From NCBI RefSeq assembly GCF_026001925.1, contig NZ_AP021869.1:62001-126000 (forward strand): DNA of 64,000 nucleotides. The letters are read 5' to 3'. The notes beneath the pieces were generated by a model, which had not been told where the DNA came from, ran no database searches, and worked only from the letters and a program-made list of their open reading frames with translations. The stretch is from Vibrio gangliei (GTDB lineage Bacteria > Pseudomonadota > Gammaproteobacteria > Enterobacterales > Vibrionaceae). Both the position numbers and the translations under genes were made by a program. Shown here in pieces: positions 47,188 to 56,827 of the stretch. Each line of letters begins with the position of its first letter. The stretch's first letter is position 1.

Positions 47188-47230
47188 CGTTCCTCGTGGA
47201 GAGTGTTATCTGTCCATTGTTTTAAGTTTT

Positions 47231-47246
47231 GATAAAACGTTTTACC
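47231..47246. promoter_or_regulatory. Candidate MalI operator between the broken exporter and AraC gene
   Basis: GATAAAACGTTTTACC differs at one base from GATAAAACGTTTTATC, the operator I recall for E. coli MalI, and is palindromic at 14 of 16 positions. It lies in the divergent promoter region of the DMT pseudogene and the AraC regulator. Confidence 0.6.
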
Positions 47247-47375
47247 TCTAGGCTAGAGTGTGGCACGAAAAGTTGGATAGCCAGTAGGTTCGATCGGACA
47301 GAGAGTTGGCAGATTCAGACAAGTTGATACCGGAGTCAGTAACATGACAAAGAAAAAACATCAAATCCAACCTTT

Positions 47376-48161
47376 ATGCCTAAGTTAGTGGAACAATTGC
47401 CAAGCTCAGTGTTTGTGCATTATTTTCATATTGCGGGTGGCACAGAAACCATGACTCACCAGCATGATTGGGGGCAGGTGCATTTGATCAAACAAGGTGT
47501 GCTTGAGATGGAAGTCAATGGACGCAAAATGGTCTCTCCTGCTGGTTTTGCGATTTGGACTCCAGCGCAAACCCCTCATCGAGCGTTTAACCGCCAAGAT
47601 ATTGAATATTGCGCGATCAACATTGATGTTTCGCACTCTCATCGTTTGCCAAATCAGGCTTGTATGATCGCCCTGCCACCTTTAGTGCTGGCGATTATTG
47701 ATGATCTCGTAGCACGCAAAGTGGATAAAATCGACAGCCATCAAGATAGATGTTTAACCGATGTACTACTTGCGCGGTTAGCAAGCGCTCACCAAGTGGA
47801 TGACTTTTTACCCACAACAACCGATCCGTTATTACAACCAATATTGGCAGAACTCGAAGCCAATCCGGCTAATCATTGCCCAATGTCTGAATGGGCCAAG
47901 CGAGCCTTTACCACCGAACGCACATTACATCGGCGCTTTCAAAAGCATTTACGCATGAGTTTTAATGAATGGCGTCAGAGGTTGAAGGTGGTGACGGCCT
48001 TGCAACTATTGAAGCAAGAAGAGTCGATCAGCCAAGTGGCTTATCAGTTAGGCTACAGTGATGCTTCGGCATTTATTAAGATGTTTCGTAAGCATACCGG
48101 ATTAACGCCTGCTGTTTATCGACAAAAAATCACTGAAACTTTAGAAAAGGAAATCTTATGA
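47376..48161 (+). CDS. AraC-family regulator divergent from a DMT exporter
   Basis: The 261-aa protein has an N-terminal cupin (TETMTHQHDWGQVHLIKQGV, with His residues like NimR/RipA-type regulators) and a C-terminal double helix-turn-helix (ISQVAYQLGYSDASAFIKMF, then RKHTGLTPAVYRQ). Such regulators usually control the divergent transporter, here a pseudogene. The assigned ATG at 47376 has no Shine-Dalgarno. A better one (GGAG) precedes an out-of-frame ATG at 47344. A 56-aa gene overlaps its stop. Confidence 0.83.
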   Translation: MPKLVEQLPSSVFVHYFHIAGGTETMTHQHDWGQVHLIKQGVLEMEVNGRKMVSPAGFAIWTPAQTPHRAFNRQDIEYCAINIDVSHSHRLPNQACMIALPPLVLAIIDDLVARKVDKIDSHQDRCLTDVLLARLASAHQVDDFLPTTTDPLLQPILAELEANPANHCPMSEWAKRAFTTERTLHRRFQKHLRMSFNEWRQRLKVVTALQLLKQEESISQVAYQLGYSDASAFIKMFRKHTGLTPAVYRQKITETLEKEIL

Positions 48162-48328
48162 GTTTATTTAAAAAGTTTACGCAGGCACTATCAGGTGGGA
48201 AGCCACAAGATTTTTCGTATTTAGCACAATTGAGTGATAAGCAGCTACAGGCACTTACCACCGATGGACAATCAAAAGCAGAAAAGTATGCCGCGCAGCA
48301 GGAGTTGTTAAGAATGGCGTTACACTAA
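48158..48328 (+). CDS. Small hypothetical protein coupled to the AraC gene
   Basis: The 56-aa frame MSLFKKFTQALSGGKPQDFS to MALH starts within ATGA of the AraC stop, with GAAAAGGAAATCTT as ribosome site. It is hydrophilic and helix-rich (AQLSDKQLQALTTDGQSKAE). I do not recognise the family. The overlap suggests translational coupling. Confidence 0.6.
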   Translation: MSLFKKFTQALSGGKPQDFSYLAQLSDKQLQALTTDGQSKAEKYAAQQELLRMALH

Positions 48329-48486
48329 ATGTGAGGTAATACATTGTTGGGACATGATTGTTATCCGCATGATTGCACTTATAGTGATAATTCCGCTTTT
48401 TTGGGATATTCAGCTTTGTAGAAAAGAAACTTCTTGTTTATTTTTAGGTGCTCACAAGAGTAAATAATAAACAAGGAGCTGTTTGA

Positions 48487-50553
48487 ATGTATCGTCATTA
48501 TAAAATATCGAAAATAGCCGCTTTAATTGGCTTTAGTGCTGCTCTGGGAGGGAATGTATCTTCGGCTTTGGCTCAGGAAGTCAATGTACCGAGAACAGCA
48601 TTTGTACATTTATTTGAATGGCCATGGGCTGATATTGCCACGGAATGTGAAACTATTTTAGGACCTAAAGGTTATTCAGCGGTTCAAGTATCCCCTCCGA
48701 ACTTGAGTATAGATGGCTCGGCTTGGTGGACGCGTTACCAACCAGTAAGTTATGAAATTTCAGGACGAAGTGGTGATCGTAATGCCTTTATTAATATGGT
48801 CCAACGTTGCAAGGCATCAGGCGTTGATATCTATGTTGATGCGGTGATTAACCATATGGCCGCTTGGAATCGAGACTTCCCCCGAGTGCCTTATTCCTCT
48901 AATGACTTTAATAACTGCACGACGCCAATCAATTATCAAAATCGTTGGCAGGTACAAAACTGTGATCTTTCTGGGTTGAATGATTTAAAGACTGGGTCGG
49001 ATTATGTACGTCAAAAAATTGCCGATTACCTCAACGATATGACGCAAATAGGGGTGGCTGGTTTTCGAATTGATGCCGCCAAACATATACCTAGCGAAGA
49101 TATTGCCGCGATAAAATCTAAGCTAACGGGCAGCCCTTATATTTTCCAAGAGGTAATTGGTGCCTATGGTGAACCTATTACGCCATTTGAATATACAGGA
49201 AATGGAGATGTGACGGAATTTGGCTACGAAAGGGCGATTGGGGATAAATTTCAAAATGGAGGAATTAACGAGTTAAAAGATTTAAAAACATGGCCGGGCA
49301 TGCTACCAAGCGATAGTGCAGTAGTCTTCGTTGCTAACCATGATGATGAACGACACAATGAAGGGGCCACGTTAACCCATTTAGATGTAGGTGATTTGTA
49401 CTATATCGGAAACATTTTTATGTTGGCTTACCCATATGGTTACCCGAAGGTGATGTCGGGTTATTATTTTGGCGGGAATTTTGATCAGGGCCCACCAAGT
49501 TCAGGCGCTAACTCTGGCAATGCATGTGGATTTGATGGTGGAGATTGGGTTTGTGAGCACCGTTGGCGTGGTATCGCCAATATGGTGTCTTTTCGAAATC
49601 ATACCGCCAATGAATTTATGCTTAACAATTGGTGGGATGACGGTTATAACCAAATTGCTTTTGGTCGAGGCAGTTCAGGGTTTGTGGTGATTAACCGAGA
49701 CGATAATAAGGCTATAAATAGAAGCTTCCAAACAAGTATGCCTGCGGGAGAATATTGCGACATTATTAACGGAAATTACGATGAAGCAACACATACGTGC
49801 AGCGGACCAACTATCTCGGTTAATACCGAAGGTATGGCTTATTTTACCGTGAATACGGTTAGTGCCTCAGCAATACACATCGGTGCTAAAATTGGCGGTT
49901 GTTCAGGTAGTGAATGCAACCCCGATCCAAACCCCATTACGCTAGAAATAGCCAGTACAGCAGTCTGTTTGAGTAACGATCGAAGCTTTACGAATCCAAC
50001 TGTGTATTTTTGGGGGGCACAACCTTCTGAACGCGTAGTAAATGCTACGTGGCCAGGAGAAAGTATGGTGAAAAAAGGAAATTATCATTGTTATGATCTT
50101 GGCGCAGAAACTGATGCCATCAACATTATTTTCAATGATAATGGTGCTAACCAAACGGAAGATTTACGAATGCAAGGTAATCATTGTTACGATAACGGGA
50201 CATGGAAATCGTTAGCGGATTGTGGCTTTAACGTGACGACTTCAAATCCTAGTTTACCGGTAAGTGACCTTGCTAAGGTGTGTTACGACAATAACCAATA
50301 CTTCGATAGTCCGACAATTTACTATTGGAATGTAGTAACAGAATCAGGTAGTAGCATCAGCGATGCTACTTGGCCAGGTGTACCGTTAACGCAAGTTGGA
50401 AATCAATATTGTTATGAATTTTCAGAATCAATTGAAAGTCTCAATCTGATTTTTAGTAATAATGGCAGCAATCAAAGCAGTGACCTTAGTACTACTAAAC
50501 AAGCTACTTGTTATAAAAATAATACTTGGACAGCATTAGAGAACTGTATCTGA
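48487..50553 (+). CDS. Secreted alpha-amylase with two starch-binding repeats
   Basis: The 688-aa exoenzyme has a signal peptide ending SSALA (cleavage near residue 29). Its GH13 barrel has the four conserved regions: DAVINH at 118-123, GFRIDAAKH with nucleophile Asp196, FQEV with acid/base Glu222, and NHDDE with Asp286. The C-terminus carries two tandem CBM26-like starch-binding repeats (about 490-585 and 600-688). Each has the pattern ATWPG...CY...NxIFxxNGxNQ and conserved Cys. It would cut external starch or glycogen to maltodextrins. AAGGAGCTGTTTGAATG gives a strong start. It lies next to the malI/malY remnant, consistent with a former maltodextrin locus. Confidence 0.92.
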   Translation: MYRHYKISKIAALIGFSAALGGNVSSALAQEVNVPRTAFVHLFEWPWADIATECETILGPKGYSAVQVSPPNLSIDGSAWWTRYQPVSYEISGRSGDRNAFINMVQRCKASGVDIYVDAVINHMAAWNRDFPRVPYSSNDFNNCTTPINYQNRWQVQNCDLSGLNDLKTGSDYVRQKIADYLNDMTQIGVAGFRIDAAKHIPSEDIAAIKSKLTGSPYIFQEVIGAYGEPITPFEYTGNGDVTEFGYERAIGDKFQNGGINELKDLKTWPGMLPSDSAVVFVANHDDERHNEGATLTHLDVGDLYYIGNIFMLAYPYGYPKVMSGYYFGGNFDQGPPSSGANSGNACGFDGGDWVCEHRWRGIANMVSFRNHTANEFMLNNWWDDGYNQIAFGRGSSGFVVINRDDNKAINRSFQTSMPAGEYCDIINGNYDEATHTCSGPTISVNTEGMAYFTVNTVSASAIHIGAKIGGCSGSECNPDPNPITLEIASTAVCLSNDRSFTNPTVYFWGAQPSERVVNATWPGESMVKKGNYHCYDLGAETDAINIIFNDNGANQTEDLRMQGNHCYDNGTWKSLADCGFNVTTSNPSLPVSDLAKVCYDNNQYFDSPTIYYWNVVTESGSSISDATWPGVPLTQVGNQYCYEFSESIESLNLIFSNNGSNQSSDLSTTKQATCYKNNTWTALENCI

Positions 50554-50616
50554 CTTATGCTTATACACAAGTTGTTGCAATAGTATTTTCAAATGTGAAG
50601 GGGTTATCTGATATAA

Positions 50617-50645
50617 AAAAGGCTTACGAATTATCGTAAGCCTTT
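50617..50645 (-). terminator. Terminator of dusB-fis
   Basis: AAAGGCTTACGA and TCGTAAGCCTTT form a perfect 12-bp stem. On the minus strand it is followed by T residues, 22 bp after the fis stop. It may also stop amylase transcription from the other side. Confidence 0.88.
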
Positions 50646-50666
50646 CTTATTCAAACTAATTTAATC

Positions 50667-50963
50667 TTAGTTCATGCCGTATTTTTTTAGCTTCTTGCGA
50701 AGTGTGCCACGGTTGATGCCCATCATGTTCGCTGCGCGAGTTTGGTTGCCGCGAGTGTACTGCATCACCATGTCTAGCATTGGTTGTTCAACTTCTGCTA
50801 ATACTAATTCGTAAAGATCGTTAACGTCTTGGCCATTTAACTGAGCAAGGTAGTTCTTTAAAGATGCTTTAACAGAGTCACGAAGTGGCTTCTGTGTGAT
50901 CTGGTCTTGTGATGTAACAGTAGTAACTGTGAATGGTTCTGAAGTCAGATTTTGTTCGAACAT
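50667..50963 (-). CDS. fis: Nucleoid protein and regulator Fis
   Basis: Fis bends DNA and activates rRNA promoters during fast growth. The 98-aa protein has the length of E. coli Fis and the C-terminal helix-turn-helix [20 protein letters not shown]. The N-terminal beta-hairpin ([16 protein letters not shown]) is present. It follows dusB by 27 bp, the conserved dusB-fis operon. Confidence 0.97.
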   Translation of the reverse strand: MFEQNLTSEPFTVTTVTSQDQITQKPLRDSVKASLKNYLAQLNGQDVNDLYELVLAEVEQPMLDMVMQYTRGNQTRAANMMGINRGTLRKKLKKYGMN

Positions 50964-50990
50964 AATTAGTCTTAGCTCTTCTTCTGGTAA

Positions 50991-52004
50991 TTAAATACTC
51001 TTGGTATAAAAATAATTTCTCAGCACATCGATTTGCTGTGAGGCATCTTCGATGGCGTTGAAAACACGGCGGAACTCACCTTCATCATCATGTTCTTTTA
51101 AGTACCAACCGACGTGTTTACGTGCGATACGAGGCCCTAAAAACTCGCCATAAAACTCATGTAAAGCCTGAACATGACCAATGAGGATGTCTTGCACTTC
51201 TTCCATTGGAAGCGGTGGCAAGTGCTCTCCCGTTTGTAAATAGTGTTGGATTTGTTTAAAAATCCACGGTCGACCTTGGGCGGGCCTACCTATCATCAGA
51301 GCATCCGCACCGGTGTAATCGAGTACGTATTTCGCTTTTTCTGGGCTATCAATATCACCATTGGCAATCAATGGGATTGAGATAGCTTGTTTCACGGCTC
51401 TGATACTGTCGTATTCTGCGTCGCCTTTGTACATGCAAGCGCGAGTTCTCCCGTGGAGCGCTAACGCTTGAATGCCACATTGCTCGGCCATCTTGGCAAT
51501 CTCAACACAGTTTTTATTGTCTGTGTCCCATCCCGTGCGCGTTTTTAGGGTTACCGGAACCTCAACTGCATTCACCACAGCTTTCAATATCTGTTTGATA
51601 AGATCAGGGCGCTGCAATAACGCGGAGCCTGCCAGTTTTTTATTCACTTTTTTTGCTGGGCAGCCCATGTTGATGTCGATGATTTGCGCACCATTTTCAA
51701 CACTGACTTGCGCAGCTTGTGCCATGAGATCAGGATCCGCTCCCGCAATTTGTACACTGCGAATGCCCGATTCGCCTTCATGTACCATGCGTTGGAGTGA
51801 TTTGGATGTGTTCCAAACTTTTGGGTTAGAGGACATCATTTCACTGACGGCCATTCCTGCCCCATATCGAAGGCACAATTCACGAAATGGCCTATCGGTT
51901 ACTCCAGCCATTGGGGCAACAATGAGGTTATTCGGTAGTGTGTAATTTCCGATTTTCAAAACAGCATCACAGTTCATCACAGCAAGGGCGCGCATTTTAC
52001 GCAT
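50991..52004 (-). CDS. dusB: tRNA-dihydrouridine synthase B
   Basis: DusB reduces uridine 17 of tRNA to dihydrouridine with FMN. The protein has IGNYTLPNNLIVAPMAGVTD near the start, the catalytic cysteine motif INMGCPAKKVNKKLAGSALL, and ALHGRTRACMYKG. The first residues before IGNY are not conserved. ATG at 52004 (337 aa) or about 51977 (328 aa) are both possible, and neither has a clear Shine-Dalgarno. It is the first gene of dusB-fis. Confidence 0.95.
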   Translation of the reverse strand: MRKMRALAVMNCDAVLKIGNYTLPNNLIVAPMAGVTDRPFRELCLRYGAGMAVSEMMSSNPKVWNTSKSLQRMVHEGESGIRSVQIAGADPDLMAQAAQVSVENGAQIIDINMGCPAKKVNKKLAGSALLQRPDLIKQILKAVVNAVEVPVTLKTRTGWDTDNKNCVEIAKMAEQCGIQALALHGRTRACMYKGDAEYDSIRAVKQAISIPLIANGDIDSPEKAKYVLDYTGADALMIGRPAQGRPWIFKQIQHYLQTGEHLPPLPMEEVQDILIGHVQALHEFYGEFLGPRIARKHVGWYLKEHDDEGEFRRVFNAIEDASQQIDVLRNYFYTKSI

Positions 52005-52141
52005 TTTTTCGAGGTGTGAAAAGACTAATATTTAACCATTTCACAAATAGTTTTGTAAATCGTCTGATTTTCAGTCAATTAGCTCGTTGCCCAAGCTGAA
52101 ATAAATGGCTAGGCTTTCTTTTAGTCTTATTTCTTTTGGCC

Positions 52142-53026
52142 CTATTTCTTTTGACCAGAAATGCGACACCATTCTTGTAGCTCAATGATTGGATCAAGCT
52201 CGAACGCGTCTTGGTAGTAGGTCGCGACATCGGCCGCTTGTGAGTCGAGTACGCCAGACATCGCCAGTAAGCCGTTTGGTTTGACTAGGTTTGTGATGAC
52301 ACCTGAAAGCTCGCGTAGAGGGCCTGCTAGGATGTTAGCGACCACGACGTCAGCGATTAGGCCTTCAGGTTGGTCTTGAGGTAGGAACAGCTCTAATTGA
52401 TCGGCGACGCCATTGCGCTCGGCATTATCGCGTGAAGCTAGAATGGCTTGTGGGTCGATATCAATACCGATCACTTTAGCTGCGCCCAATTTGATGGCGG
52501 CAATCGCGAGAATGCCAGAACCACAACCAAAGTCGATCACGGTTTTGCCTGTTAAATCGAGGCCTTCTAGCCACTCTAAACACACAGAAGTGGTTGGATG
52601 GGTGCCAGTACCAAATGCAAGACCAGGATCTAGCATCACGTTGACGGCGGTTGGATCTGGAATTTCGCGCCAGCTTGGGCAAATCCATAAACGTTTGCCA
52701 AATTGCATTGGGTGGAAGTTGTCCATCCATTCGCGTTCCCAGTCTTTATCTTCAATTTGCTCAATTTTGTAAGCGAAATCGTCGCTAAGCATGTTGCTGC
52801 CTTTGATTTGGCTTAATACGTGTTGGGTATCAACTTCCGCATCGTACAGCGCTAAGATGTCGGTTTCGCCCCATAAGCGCGTCTCACCCGGTAATGGCTC
52901 GAACACCGGCGTGTCTTTGGCGTCCAGAAAAGTGACAGATAATGCGCCAGTTTCTTCCATTAACATATCACCGATGGCTTCGGCGTTGGTGTCGGTCGCG
53001 TTGAGTTTGATTTGAATCCAAGGCAT
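52142..53026 (-). CDS. prmA: Ribosomal protein L11 methyltransferase
   Basis: PrmA trimethylates L11 (encoded at 13925-14353) with SAM. The 294-aa protein (E. coli 293) has the N-terminal substrate domain [20 protein letters not shown] and [20 protein letters not shown]. The SAM motif is [20 protein letters not shown] and motif IV is [10 protein letters not shown]. It lies between panF and dusB, as in E. coli. Confidence 0.96.
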   Translation of the reverse strand: MPWIQIKLNATDTNAEAIGDMLMEETGALSVTFLDAKDTPVFEPLPGETRLWGETDILALYDAEVDTQHVLSQIKGSNMLSDDFAYKIEQIEDKDWEREWMDNFHPMQFGKRLWICPSWREIPDPTAVNVMLDPGLAFGTGTHPTTSVCLEWLEGLDLTGKTVIDFGCGSGILAIAAIKLGAAKVIGIDIDPQAILASRDNAERNGVADQLELFLPQDQPEGLIADVVVANILAGPLRELSGVITNLVKPNGLLAMSGVLDSQAADVATYYQDAFELDPIIELQEWCRISGQKK

Positions 53027-53124
53027 GGGATCGGCCTCTAGTTAGGTTAATTCGGATAAATAGAAATTGAGGCGAAGTTTAGCAGATGCGCTTCGCCTTG
53101 TAGAGATTATATACAGTCTTCTTA

Positions 53125-54573
53125 TTATGCGGTTTGCAGTTGCGTGTTGGGTTTGAGTTTACTGCCAATGATAAAGGTGATTAACCCAAACAGTAGCGTT
53201 GGCACAATCGCATTGACTCCCGCCATATCAGGTTTAAAAGTGCTAAAGCCGATATAAGACACTAATCCCACAATCATGGAAGCAAAGGCGCCGGTGGCTG
53301 AGGCGTTTTTCCAGTACAGCCCTAATACCAATGGCCATAAGAACACCGCTTGCATGCCGCCAAACGCGAGTAGGTTGAGCCAAATGATCATATCGGGCGG
53401 ATTCAGTGCCGCCACAAACACCAAGGCAGCAAAGATGCCCGTGACCCAGAGCGACAGTTTTGGCAGGCTTTTTTCGGCTTTTTCACCTTGCGCCATCGAA
53501 GGGTTGATGTAGTTGATGTATAAATCTTTGAGCAGGGTCGCTGACGCTTGAATGAGCTGTGAATCAATGGTCGACATAATTGCCGCCATTGGGCCGGCTA
53601 AGAAAATGCCCGCAACCACTGGAGGTAATACGGTGATCATCAAGGTTGGCATGATCTGATCGGGGCTGCCGATATCCGGCACAATGGCACGGCCAAACGC
53701 GCCGGCTAAATGCATTCCAAGCATCAGTAACGCGACCATGATGGTGCTGATCACCATGCCTTTGTGCAGAGAGGCGCTGTCTTTGTACGACATACACCGC
53801 ACCGCCGCGTGCGGCAAGCCAATCACACCAAAGCACACCAGCACCCAAAAACTCATCATAAACGGGCCAGTGAGGAAATGATCAGGGCCATAAGGCGTGA
53901 TCAGTGCTGGGTCGATATTGTGTAAATCTGTGACGATTTCGCCAATACTGCCTCCGGCGTGCACAATGCCCACCAGTAAGGCAATGGTGCCGATGATCAT
54001 CATGATGCCTTGCAGCGTATCGGTCATCACTACCGCGCGAAAACCGCCGATGGTGGTGTACAAGCCAACAGTGATGGCAAAAATCATCAAACCATGAGTA
54101 TAAGAAAGCCCAGTAACGGTTTGCAGCAAACGCGCGCCACCGACAAACTGAACTACCATGGTGCCAAAGAAAGCCAGTAATAATGACAGAGAGGCAAAAA
54201 TCACCACGCCACGATTTTGATAGCGAGCGTACAGCATGTCATTGAGGGTTAACGCATTATGACGACGCGCTTCAATGGCAAACTTCTTACCTAATACGCC
54301 TAAGGTTAACCAAGTAGCCGGTAGTTGGATCATCGCCAGCAATACCCAACCTAGGCCCATTTTATATGCCGCACCCGGTCCACCAATAAAAGAGCTCGCA
54401 CTTGCATAGGTGGCAGCCAGTGTCATCGCCAGCACAAATCCGCCCATGCTACGGCCACCGACTAAGTATTCGTTTAAAAAGCCTTTTTTATTACTGTGCT
54501 TGCTGCTCCAAAACGCCAGTGCGAATACGGCAATTAAGTAAAGAATGAGTGGGATTAAAATCAGGTTATTCAT
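53125..54573 (-). CDS. panF: Sodium/pantothenate symporter
   Basis: PanF imports pantothenate with sodium, feeding CoaA (9741-10664). The 482-aa SSS-family protein (E. coli 483) has about 12-13 membrane helices. It carries EYLVGGRSMGGFVLAMTLAA near residues 31-50, the SSS region ASSFIGGPGAAYKMGLGW, and GLPHAAVRCMSYKD. The ATG at 54573 overlaps the yhdT stop by 8 bp. The frame extends upstream, but only into yhdT. Confidence 0.95.
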   Translation of the reverse strand: MNNLILIPLILYLIAVFALAFWSSKHSNKKGFLNEYLVGGRSMGGFVLAMTLAATYASASSFIGGPGAAYKMGLGWVLLAMIQLPATWLTLGVLGKKFAIEARRHNALTLNDMLYARYQNRGVVIFASLSLLLAFFGTMVVQFVGGARLLQTVTGLSYTHGLMIFAITVGLYTTIGGFRAVVMTDTLQGIMMIIGTIALLVGIVHAGGSIGEIVTDLHNIDPALITPYGPDHFLTGPFMMSFWVLVCFGVIGLPHAAVRCMSYKDSASLHKGMVISTIMVALLMLGMHLAGAFGRAIVPDIGSPDQIMPTLMITVLPPVVAGIFLAGPMAAIMSTIDSQLIQASATLLKDLYINYINPSMAQGEKAEKSLPKLSLWVTGIFAALVFVAALNPPDMIIWLNLLAFGGMQAVFLWPLVLGLYWKNASATGAFASMIVGLVSYIGFSTFKPDMAGVNAIVPTLLFGLITFIIGSKLKPNTQLQTA

Positions 54574-54895
54574 GATGGACTTCTTGCTTAGCTTTGTTGA
54601 TTGCGTTGTTGTCTTGCATATCGTGTTCATGCTCTATTTCTAGTGACATATCGCGATAAATCCATTTCACCATCGCGGCGCATAATAACGTAAACACAAT
54701 CGGGCCTATCACGCAGGCAACCAAAAACCATAAAGGAAAACCGAAATATAACCTTGGCATCGCAGCCATATTGTCAGGATCTGGCGCTAAGCCATACGCA
54801 GAAATCGCCCACCAAGCCATATAAGCCAAGGCAAGCCCAATCGCCCACTTAGCTTCTTTGTGGGCTTGTTGATAGCGTGCATCAAGAGTTTTCAT
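54566..54895 (-). CDS. yhdT: YhdT family membrane protein
   Basis: The 109-aa protein has two membrane helices (about residues 19-37 and 53-77) and motifs AKWAIGLALAYMAWWAISAY and FPLWFLVACVIGPI. It always precedes panF and may help it, but its function is unknown. The C-terminal tail is longer than in E. coli. The ATG at 54895 is followed by MKTLDARYQQAHKEAKW. Confidence 0.88.
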   Translation of the reverse strand: MKTLDARYQQAHKEAKWAIGLALAYMAWWAISAYGLAPDPDNMAAMPRLYFGFPLWFLVACVIGPIVFTLLCAAMVKWIYRDMSLEIEHEHDMQDNNAINKAKQEVHHE

Positions 54896-55015
54896 GAAGC
54901 GACCTGTTGAATGGATGAGGGAGGGCATTTTTGCAAACAATAGGCGGAAAGACAAATGATGATAGGCAGATAGGGGGCGAGTGCCTAGTTTCTAGGAAAG
55001 TGTGGCTCGTATTTC

Positions 55016-55337
55016 GGGCGCTTCGCTGCTCGTTTCTCGAATAAAGAAAGGAGCGGGATTCGAGGACGCTCCGCTCGAGAGCCGAAAAGAATTCTGTTGC
55101 GCGTTACGAGTTTGGTGTCGCGTGGAAGATCGGTTCCAAGAACGCTTGCTTTTACTCGAAATATACCATTCACAACAAAGAAACTGTCATTCCTGCCGAG
55201 CCTTAGCGAGAGCGGGAATCTAATCACAGCGCGCTGAAGATAGATCCTCGATGTCGCCTAGACTCATCAAGGATGACAGCTTTTTGTATCACTTATTAAC
55301 GCTCTTTCTCTTTCAAGCAACGAGCAGCGCAGCGCCC
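55016..55337. repeat. CTCG-rich inverted repeat array between yhdT and accC
   Basis: Arms GGGCGCTTCGCTGCTCGTTT (from 55016) and, inverted, GGGCGCTGCGCTGCTCGTTG (from 55337 leftward) flank about 270 bp. Inside lies a separate 96-bp palindromic unit. The 535-bp gap 54896-55430 has no supported gene. The same GGGCGCT-CTCGT signature reappears near 58283-58341. Confidence 0.7.
55184..55279. repeat. Palindromic intergenic repeat unit
   Basis: A unit begins CTGTCATTCCTGCCGAGCC and ends AAGGATGACAG, so its ends are inverted (CTGTCATTCCT/CTGTCATCCTT). It contains GCGAGAGCGGGAATCTA. This is a common dispersed intergenic type in Vibrio and other bacteria. Confidence 0.65.
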
Positions 55338-55353
55338 GAGCACCGAGAATCGC

Positions 55354-55384
55354 AAAAAAAAGACCGCAGTTCTCACCACGGTCT
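55354..55384 (-). terminator. accBC operon terminator
   Basis: AGACCG and CGGTCT arms with a GCAG...CCAC inner part are followed on the minus strand by a run of seven T. It lies 47 bp after the accC stop. A very similar unit follows acs. Confidence 0.82.
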
Positions 55385-55430
55385 CTTATCTTTTCCTAGT
55401 AACTAGGGACTAGACCCTAGCAACCGACTT

Positions 55431-56774
55431 TTATTGTAAGCCTAACTTCTTCTCAAGGTAGTGAATATTCGCACCACCGTGTTGGAAGTTTTCATCATTC
55501 ATGATGTCGAGCTGCAGAGGAATGTTGGTTTTGATGCCATCGATGATCGCTTCACCTAATGCATTCTTCATACGAGCAATCGCTACATCACGGTTTTCAC
55601 CGAATGTGATCAGCTTGCCGATCATTGAATCGTAGTGTGGCGGTACTGAGTAGCCAGCATACACGTGAGATTCCCAACGAACGCCCATGCCACCTGGTGG
55701 GTGGAAATGTTCGATTTTGCCTGGGCAAGGTAGGAAGCGCACTGGATCTTCCGCATTGATACGACATTCCACCGCATGGCCGCGGATCTTGATGTCGTTT
55801 TGCGTGAAGGATAAAGGCTGACCTGCTGCAATGCGTAATTGCTCTTTGATAAGGTCGATGCCGGTCACCATTTCAGTCACTGGGTGCTCTACCTGAATAC
55901 GGGTGTTCATTTCAATGAAGTAGAACTCGCCGTTTTCGTATAGGAATTCGAATGTGCCTGCGCCGCGGTAACCAATTTCGATACATGCGCGAGTACAACG
56001 TTCACCGATGTATTGGCGCATCTCTTCAGTGATACCTGGTGCTGGTGCTTCTTCCACCACTTTTTGGTGACGACGTTGCATAGAACAGTCACGCTCACCT
56101 AAGTGAATCGCGCCGCCTTGACCGTCAGCCAACACTTGAACTTCGATGTGACGAGGGTTTTCTAGGTATTTCTCCATGTAAACCATGTCATTGTTGAAGA
56201 ACGATTTTGCTTCAGAACGTGTCATCGCAATCGCTTCAACCAGATCTTCGTCTTTACGAACCACACGCATACCACGACCGCCGCCGCCACCAGAGGCTTT
56301 GATGATCACTGGGTAGCCAATGCGTTTAGCAAAAGCGCGGTTTTTCGCGTCGTCATCGTCAAGCGGGCCATCAGAACCCGGAACACAAGGAACGCCTGCT
56401 TTTTTCATGGCGTTGATAGCAGACACTTTGTCACCCATTAGGCGAATGGTTTCTGCTTTCGGGCCAACGAAAATGAAGCCTGATTTTTCCACTTGCTCAG
56501 CGAAATCAGCGTTCTCAGATAAGAAGCCGTAACCTGGGTGAATCGCCACTGCGCCTGAAACTTCAGCCGCAGAAATGATGCGTGGAATGTTTAAGTAGCT
56601 GTCAGAACTACGCGCAGGACCAATACAAATCGTTTCGTCTGCAAGTAGTACGTGTTTTAAATCGCGGTCAGCGGTTGAGTGAATCGCGACCGTTTTAATG
56701 CCTAGCTCTTTACATGCGCGAAGAATACGCAAGGCGATTTCACCTCGGTTCGCGATGACAATTTTATCTAGCAT
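55431..56774 (-). CDS. accC: Acetyl-CoA carboxylase biotin carboxylase subunit
   Basis: AccC carboxylates the biotin of AccB with ATP and bicarbonate, the first half of malonyl-CoA synthesis. The 447-aa ATP-grasp protein (E. coli 449) starts [20 protein letters not shown]. It has [14 protein letters not shown] for [23 protein letters not shown], and the [14 protein letters not shown] catalytic segment. It follows accB by 53 bp. Confidence 0.97.
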   Translation of the reverse strand: MLDKIVIANRGEIALRILRACKELGIKTVAIHSTADRDLKHVLLADETICIGPARSSDSYLNIPRIISAAEVSGAVAIHPGYGFLSENADFAEQVEKSGFIFVGPKAETIRLMGDKVSAINAMKKAGVPCVPGSDGPLDDDDAKNRAFAKRIGYPVIIKASGGGGGRGMRVVRKDEDLVEAIAMTRSEAKSFFNNDMVYMEKYLENPRHIEVQVLADGQGGAIHLGERDCSMQRRHQKVVEEAPAPGITEEMRQYIGERCTRACIEIGYRGAGTFEFLYENGEFYFIEMNTRIQVEHPVTEMVTGIDLIKEQLRIAAGQPLSFTQNDIKIRGHAVECRINAEDPVRFLPCPGKIEHFHPPGGMGVRWESHVYAGYSVPPHYDSMIGKLITFGENRDVAIARMKNALGEAIIDGIKTNIPLQLDIMNDENFQHGGANIHYLEKKLGLQ

Positions 56775-56827
56775 TGTATTGCCTCTTGTTGCTGTGTGAA
56801 TGGGGAATGCGCTGTTAAAAAACAGAC

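Noticed and set aside
54985..55227. An 80-aa frame in the yhdT-accC gap
   Set aside because: It is made of the CTCG-rich and palindromic repeats, with no start signal or family resemblance.
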